Origin: JBLIOB01 sp047639575
GTDB lineage: Bacteria > Bacteroidota > Bacteroidia > Flavobacteriales_D > Parvicellaceae
Length of the DNA: 8,885 bases
Assembly (NCBI GenBank): GCA_047639575.1
Contig: JBLIOB010000168.1
Coordinates: forward strand, 1-8,885
Direction: 5' to 3'
The translations under genes and the position numbers were made by a program. Positions 6,594-8,885 of this stretch are shown here, piece after piece. A model generated the notes under the pieces. That model did not search any database. It had not been told where the DNA came from and saw only the letters and a program-made list of their open reading frames with translations. Position 1 is the first letter of the stretch; each line of letters opens with the position of its first letter.

Positions 6594-8605
6594 GGTGGCT
6601 TTGGATCTTTGCATTTCCATTAACAATATTTGGACAAACAGAAATTTCCGCTAAACTTCTTACTTCTGACCGACCTGAAATTTTCGACAAAGTAGAAATC
6701 GGTTTACAAATTAGTAACGCGCTTAGTATTCAAATAAAAAACTTCCACGAAGGAACAAATCGCGGAGGAACAATTAATCCTTATGATCATCAACAAATAT
6801 CTGTCTGGGCAGAGTTTATATCTCCCAAAGGTGATACGATAAGAAGAAACGGTTTTTTCTATTTGGGATATGACCGGGATCTTGTAAATGACAAATGGAA
6901 GACGGCTAAAATTGATTACCCCTTTAGAGTCAGGTTCTCTCCAAATCAAAAAGGGATTTGGAAATACAGAATTCATCATTCCGTAAGAAATGAATCGAAC
7001 ATATATAAATCTGGTGAAATGTCGTTTAATTGTGGTGATGGCAAAAAGAAAGGCCCATTAACGATTAGACCAAACGCAACAGAACTTTCCTATGTTTCTT
7101 CAGGAGAAAAATTCACCTCGATTGGATTAAATATTGCCAGTTCAACACGAAGTAAAATAACTCCTTCTAAAAGTCTAATTCACCTTAAATGGTTTGATCA
7201 ATTAGCTAACAGTGGTGGCAATTTTGCAAGGCTAGAAGTTGGTGGACAAAGTTTTCTACCAGATTGGCAACACATTGAATCTTATTTTGAGCAAATGCCA
7301 ACTCTTTGGGAATTGGACCAAATATTTGAGACTTGCGAAAACAAAGGGATTTACCTTTTGCTTTTTCGACATCATATTGAACTTGAGTCGCGCGAATCTT
7401 GGGCCAAAATTAGACTTGAGGAGAATCCATATTTTAGAGAACTGACTTTGACGAAGTCTATAGAATATTTTCAAGATTCAATAGCGATTTCATATCAAAA
7501 TAGAATGCACCGTTATTTTGAAGCCCGATATGGATATTCGACTAGCTGGGCATTTTACGGATATTCTGAACTAGATAACGCTTTAGCTACAACCGCAAAA
7601 GAAGAGGAAATCAGCGTTGGGAAGGCAATTTCTAAAATATTTAAACCTTGGTATATAAATCAACAACGATTTTTTCAAGATTCGCTCGGCAACAGTCAAC
7701 TTATGTATATCTGCTCTTACGCCAGCATACCTGATGTTGAATACAAGCATAACGGAGTATTTGATTGCTCTGATGCCATTGCTTTTCACAAATATGCCGA
7801 TGGTCCTGAAATGAATTCAGATTCTAGATGGGGTCGAGTAGCTTATGTTGAAAAATTAAGAAAAGCCTATCCAAACAAACCAATTATTGCGGAAGAAGTA
7901 GGATTGATCGCGAAACCAGATTTAATCAAACTCTATTGTTGTTCAAATCGAACATTTCACAATACAGTTTGGTCAACGCTTATGATGGATGTGACGGGCA
8001 CTGGAATGCATTGGTGGTGGGATTTAGGGATTTTTGACCAAGGGTATCAAGAATCATATCTTCCAATATCAAAATTCATAAAACATCAGCCAAAATCTAT
8101 TTTTTATGACTCGTACGCAACTAAGGACGTAGAAGCGTTTTTCCAAATGGGGAAAACAGGTGACTCTGCAATCGGTTGGGTAAATAACAAAACTTACCAC
8201 TGGAGTTATGAAATGAATACGGACAGTTGTTTAAATGAGCTCTTAACCAATGGGTTTCTTAAGGATCATTGCACAATGGAAACTGGAATAGAGTTAGCGC
8301 AGGAAAAAGGAAACCCAGGAAGCTTTATGGAAGTTGTTAAAAAGCACAATTCAGAGGGAAAATCTCCCCGTGAACTTACTTCAAAAGATCAAATAAAAAT
8401 TAAACACTTAAGAGCCTCTAACCCTTTTAATAAAAAACATTATCAGGTTCAGTGGTACCAGGTTTCAGAAGGGAATTTAACTATGGTATTCCAGCAGAAA
8501 TTAAAATCTAACTGTTTCGGGAAATTGAAATTATACTTTCCCAATTCAGATGGAAAATTGAAACAAGGATCCGATTATGCGGTAAGATTTAAACTAATAG
8601 ATTAA
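6587..8605 (+). CDS. Secreted DUF5060 plus TIM-barrel glycoside hydrolase-like protein
   Basis: The protein has 672 residues. Residues 1-16 form a short signal peptide ending IFG before Gln17. Residues about 30-160 resemble the DUF5060 immunoglobulin-like module placed before glycosidase barrels: NPYDHQQISVWAEFISPKGD, then GFFYLGYDRD, PFRVRFSPNQKGIWKYRI and KGPLTI. Residues about 175-505 look like a GH clan-A (beta/alpha)8 barrel: GGNFARLEVGG (210-220), GIYLLLFRHH (254-263), RYFEARYGYSTSWAFYGYSELDN (catalytic acid/base candidate Glu328), AFHKYADG (399-406), KPIIAEEVGL (nucleophile candidate Glu437) and GMHWWWDLGIFD (473-484). The Asn that normally precedes the acid/base Glu in this clan is Ser327. 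Residues about 510-672 are probably a beta-rich C-terminal domain. I see no type IX secretion C-terminal signal, so it may stay in the periplasm. The substrate is unknown; polysaccharide or glycoprotein glycan is an inference. The ATG at 6587 overlaps the end of the upstream gene by 7 bp, and the signal peptide supports this start. Confidence 0.8.
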   Translation: MLRWLWIFAFPLTIFGQTEISAKLLTSDRPEIFDKVEIGLQISNALSIQIKNFHEGTNRGGTINPYDHQQISVWAEFISPKGDTIRRNGFFYLGYDRDLVNDKWKTAKIDYPFRVRFSPNQKGIWKYRIHHSVRNESNIYKSGEMSFNCGDGKKKGPLTIRPNATELSYVSSGEKFTSIGLNIASSTRSKITPSKSLIHLKWFDQLANSGGNFARLEVGGQSFLPDWQHIESYFEQMPTLWELDQIFETCENKGIYLLLFRHHIELESRESWAKIRLEENPYFRELTLTKSIEYFQDSIAISYQNRMHRYFEARYGYSTSWAFYGYSELDNALATTAKEEEISVGKAISKIFKPWYINQQRFFQDSLGNSQLMYICSYASIPDVEYKHNGVFDCSDAIAFHKYADGPEMNSDSRWGRVAYVEKLRKAYPNKPIIAEEVGLIAKPDLIKLYCCSNRTFHNTVWSTLMMDVTGTGMHWWWDLGIFDQGYQESYLPISKFIKHQPKSIFYDSYATKDVEAFFQMGKTGDSAIGWVNNKTYHWSYEMNTDSCLNELLTNGFLKDHCTMETGIELAQEKGNPGSFMEVVKKHNSEGKSPRELTSKDQIKIKHLRASNPFNKKHYQVQWYQVSEGNLTMVFQQKLKSNCFGKLKLYFPNSDGKLKQGSDYAVRFKLID

Positions 8606-8885
8606 TCGCAGTTTTCAATACAGTTGTCATTCTTAAAAATGCTCAACTGTTCTTTATTTCCAATTGAATCATAATATTGCCAAGCACCCTCTTTCTTATT
8701 ATGCATAAACGATCCGGTAGCCTTTAGGAGTCCATTTGGAAAATAATACTCGGTAACCCCCTCTGCTTCGCCATCGTTCCAATTACAAATCTCTTTTAAG
8801 ATGCCATCTTGAAAATAATACTTCCATAATCCGTTTTGATTATTGTTGGCATATCCTCCTTCAGAAATAATTTGTCCTTCTTTTA
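8602..8885 (-). CDS. MORN-variant repeat protein (YwqK-like), C-terminal part; truncated by window edge
   Basis: On the reverse strand an open frame enters from the right edge and ends in TAA at 8604-8602, giving 94 visible residues. They form repeated aromatic-glycine units typical of MORN-variant repeats (MORN_2, YwqK antitoxin-like family): GLWKYYFQDGILKE, GVTEYYFPNGLLKATG and GAWQYYDSIGNKE, each about 23 residues apart and separated by Asn-, Gly- or Lys-rich turns. The chain ends with two cysteines in CIENCD. The start codon and any signal peptide are outside the window. Such proteins are common in Bacteroidota and usually have no assigned function. The label antitoxin comes from the family name only, and nothing here shows a toxin partner. 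The stop codon interlocks with that of the convergent glycosidase-like gene, with no terminator between them. Confidence 0.8.
   Translation of the reverse strand, partial: KEGQIISEGGYANNNQNGLWKYYFQDGILKEICNWNDGEAEGVTEYYFPNGLLKATGSFMHNKKEGAWQYYDSIGNKEQLSIFKNDNCIENCD

Noticed and set aside
8602..8885. Toxin-antitoxin system at the right edge
   Set aside because: MORN-variant proteins are often named YwqK antitoxin-like, but the name carries little evidence and no toxin gene is visible beside it.

Overview
This AT-rich window looks like chromosomal DNA of a member of Bacteroidota, most likely Flavobacteriales or a close relative. The evidence is the type of genes: an outer-membrane barrel protein with thrombospondin-3-type calcium repeats and SPOR-like modules, a BatA-N/VWA membrane protein directly upstream of a PyrC-like dihydroorotase, a DUF5060-type glycosidase-like protein, and a MORN-variant repeat protein. 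Start codons also lack strong Shine-Dalgarno sequences, as is usual in this phylum. There are no tRNA or rRNA genes, no CRISPR array and no insertion sequence. Coding density is high; the only real gap is 169 bp (3109-3277).

Left part (1-3108, + strand). The 3' end of a gene that starts outside the window encodes a beta-sandwich-like region, a run of nine VDPI tetrapeptides made by a 12-bp tandem repeat, and a C-terminal SPOR-like module. After 55 bp comes a 704-residue secreted protein: signal peptide, predicted outer-membrane beta-barrel, Asp-rich calcium-binding linker, then two clear and one degenerate SPOR-like modules. The two proteins share the same type of C-terminal module, so they probably act together at the cell envelope, perhaps on peptidoglycan.

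Middle and right part (3278-8605, + strand). Three genes are packed as an operon. The first is a 682-residue membrane-anchored BatA-N/VWA protein with an apparently intact MIDAS metal site. One base later comes a 421-residue dihydroorotase homologue in which three metal-ligand histidines appear replaced. Overlapping that by 7 bp is a 672-residue secreted DUF5060 plus TIM-barrel glycosidase-like protein. What joins these three functionally is unclear; the tight spacing is clear.

Right edge (8602-8885, - strand). The C-terminal 94 residues of a MORN-variant repeat protein converge on the glycosidase-like gene. The two stop codons interlock in one TTAA.

I see no obvious new defence or mobile system. 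The observations most worth following are the barrel protein with SPOR-like modules where an OmpA domain would be expected, the in-frame VDPI minisatellite, and the degenerate PyrC homologue fixed between a VWA membrane protein and a glycosidase-like protein.
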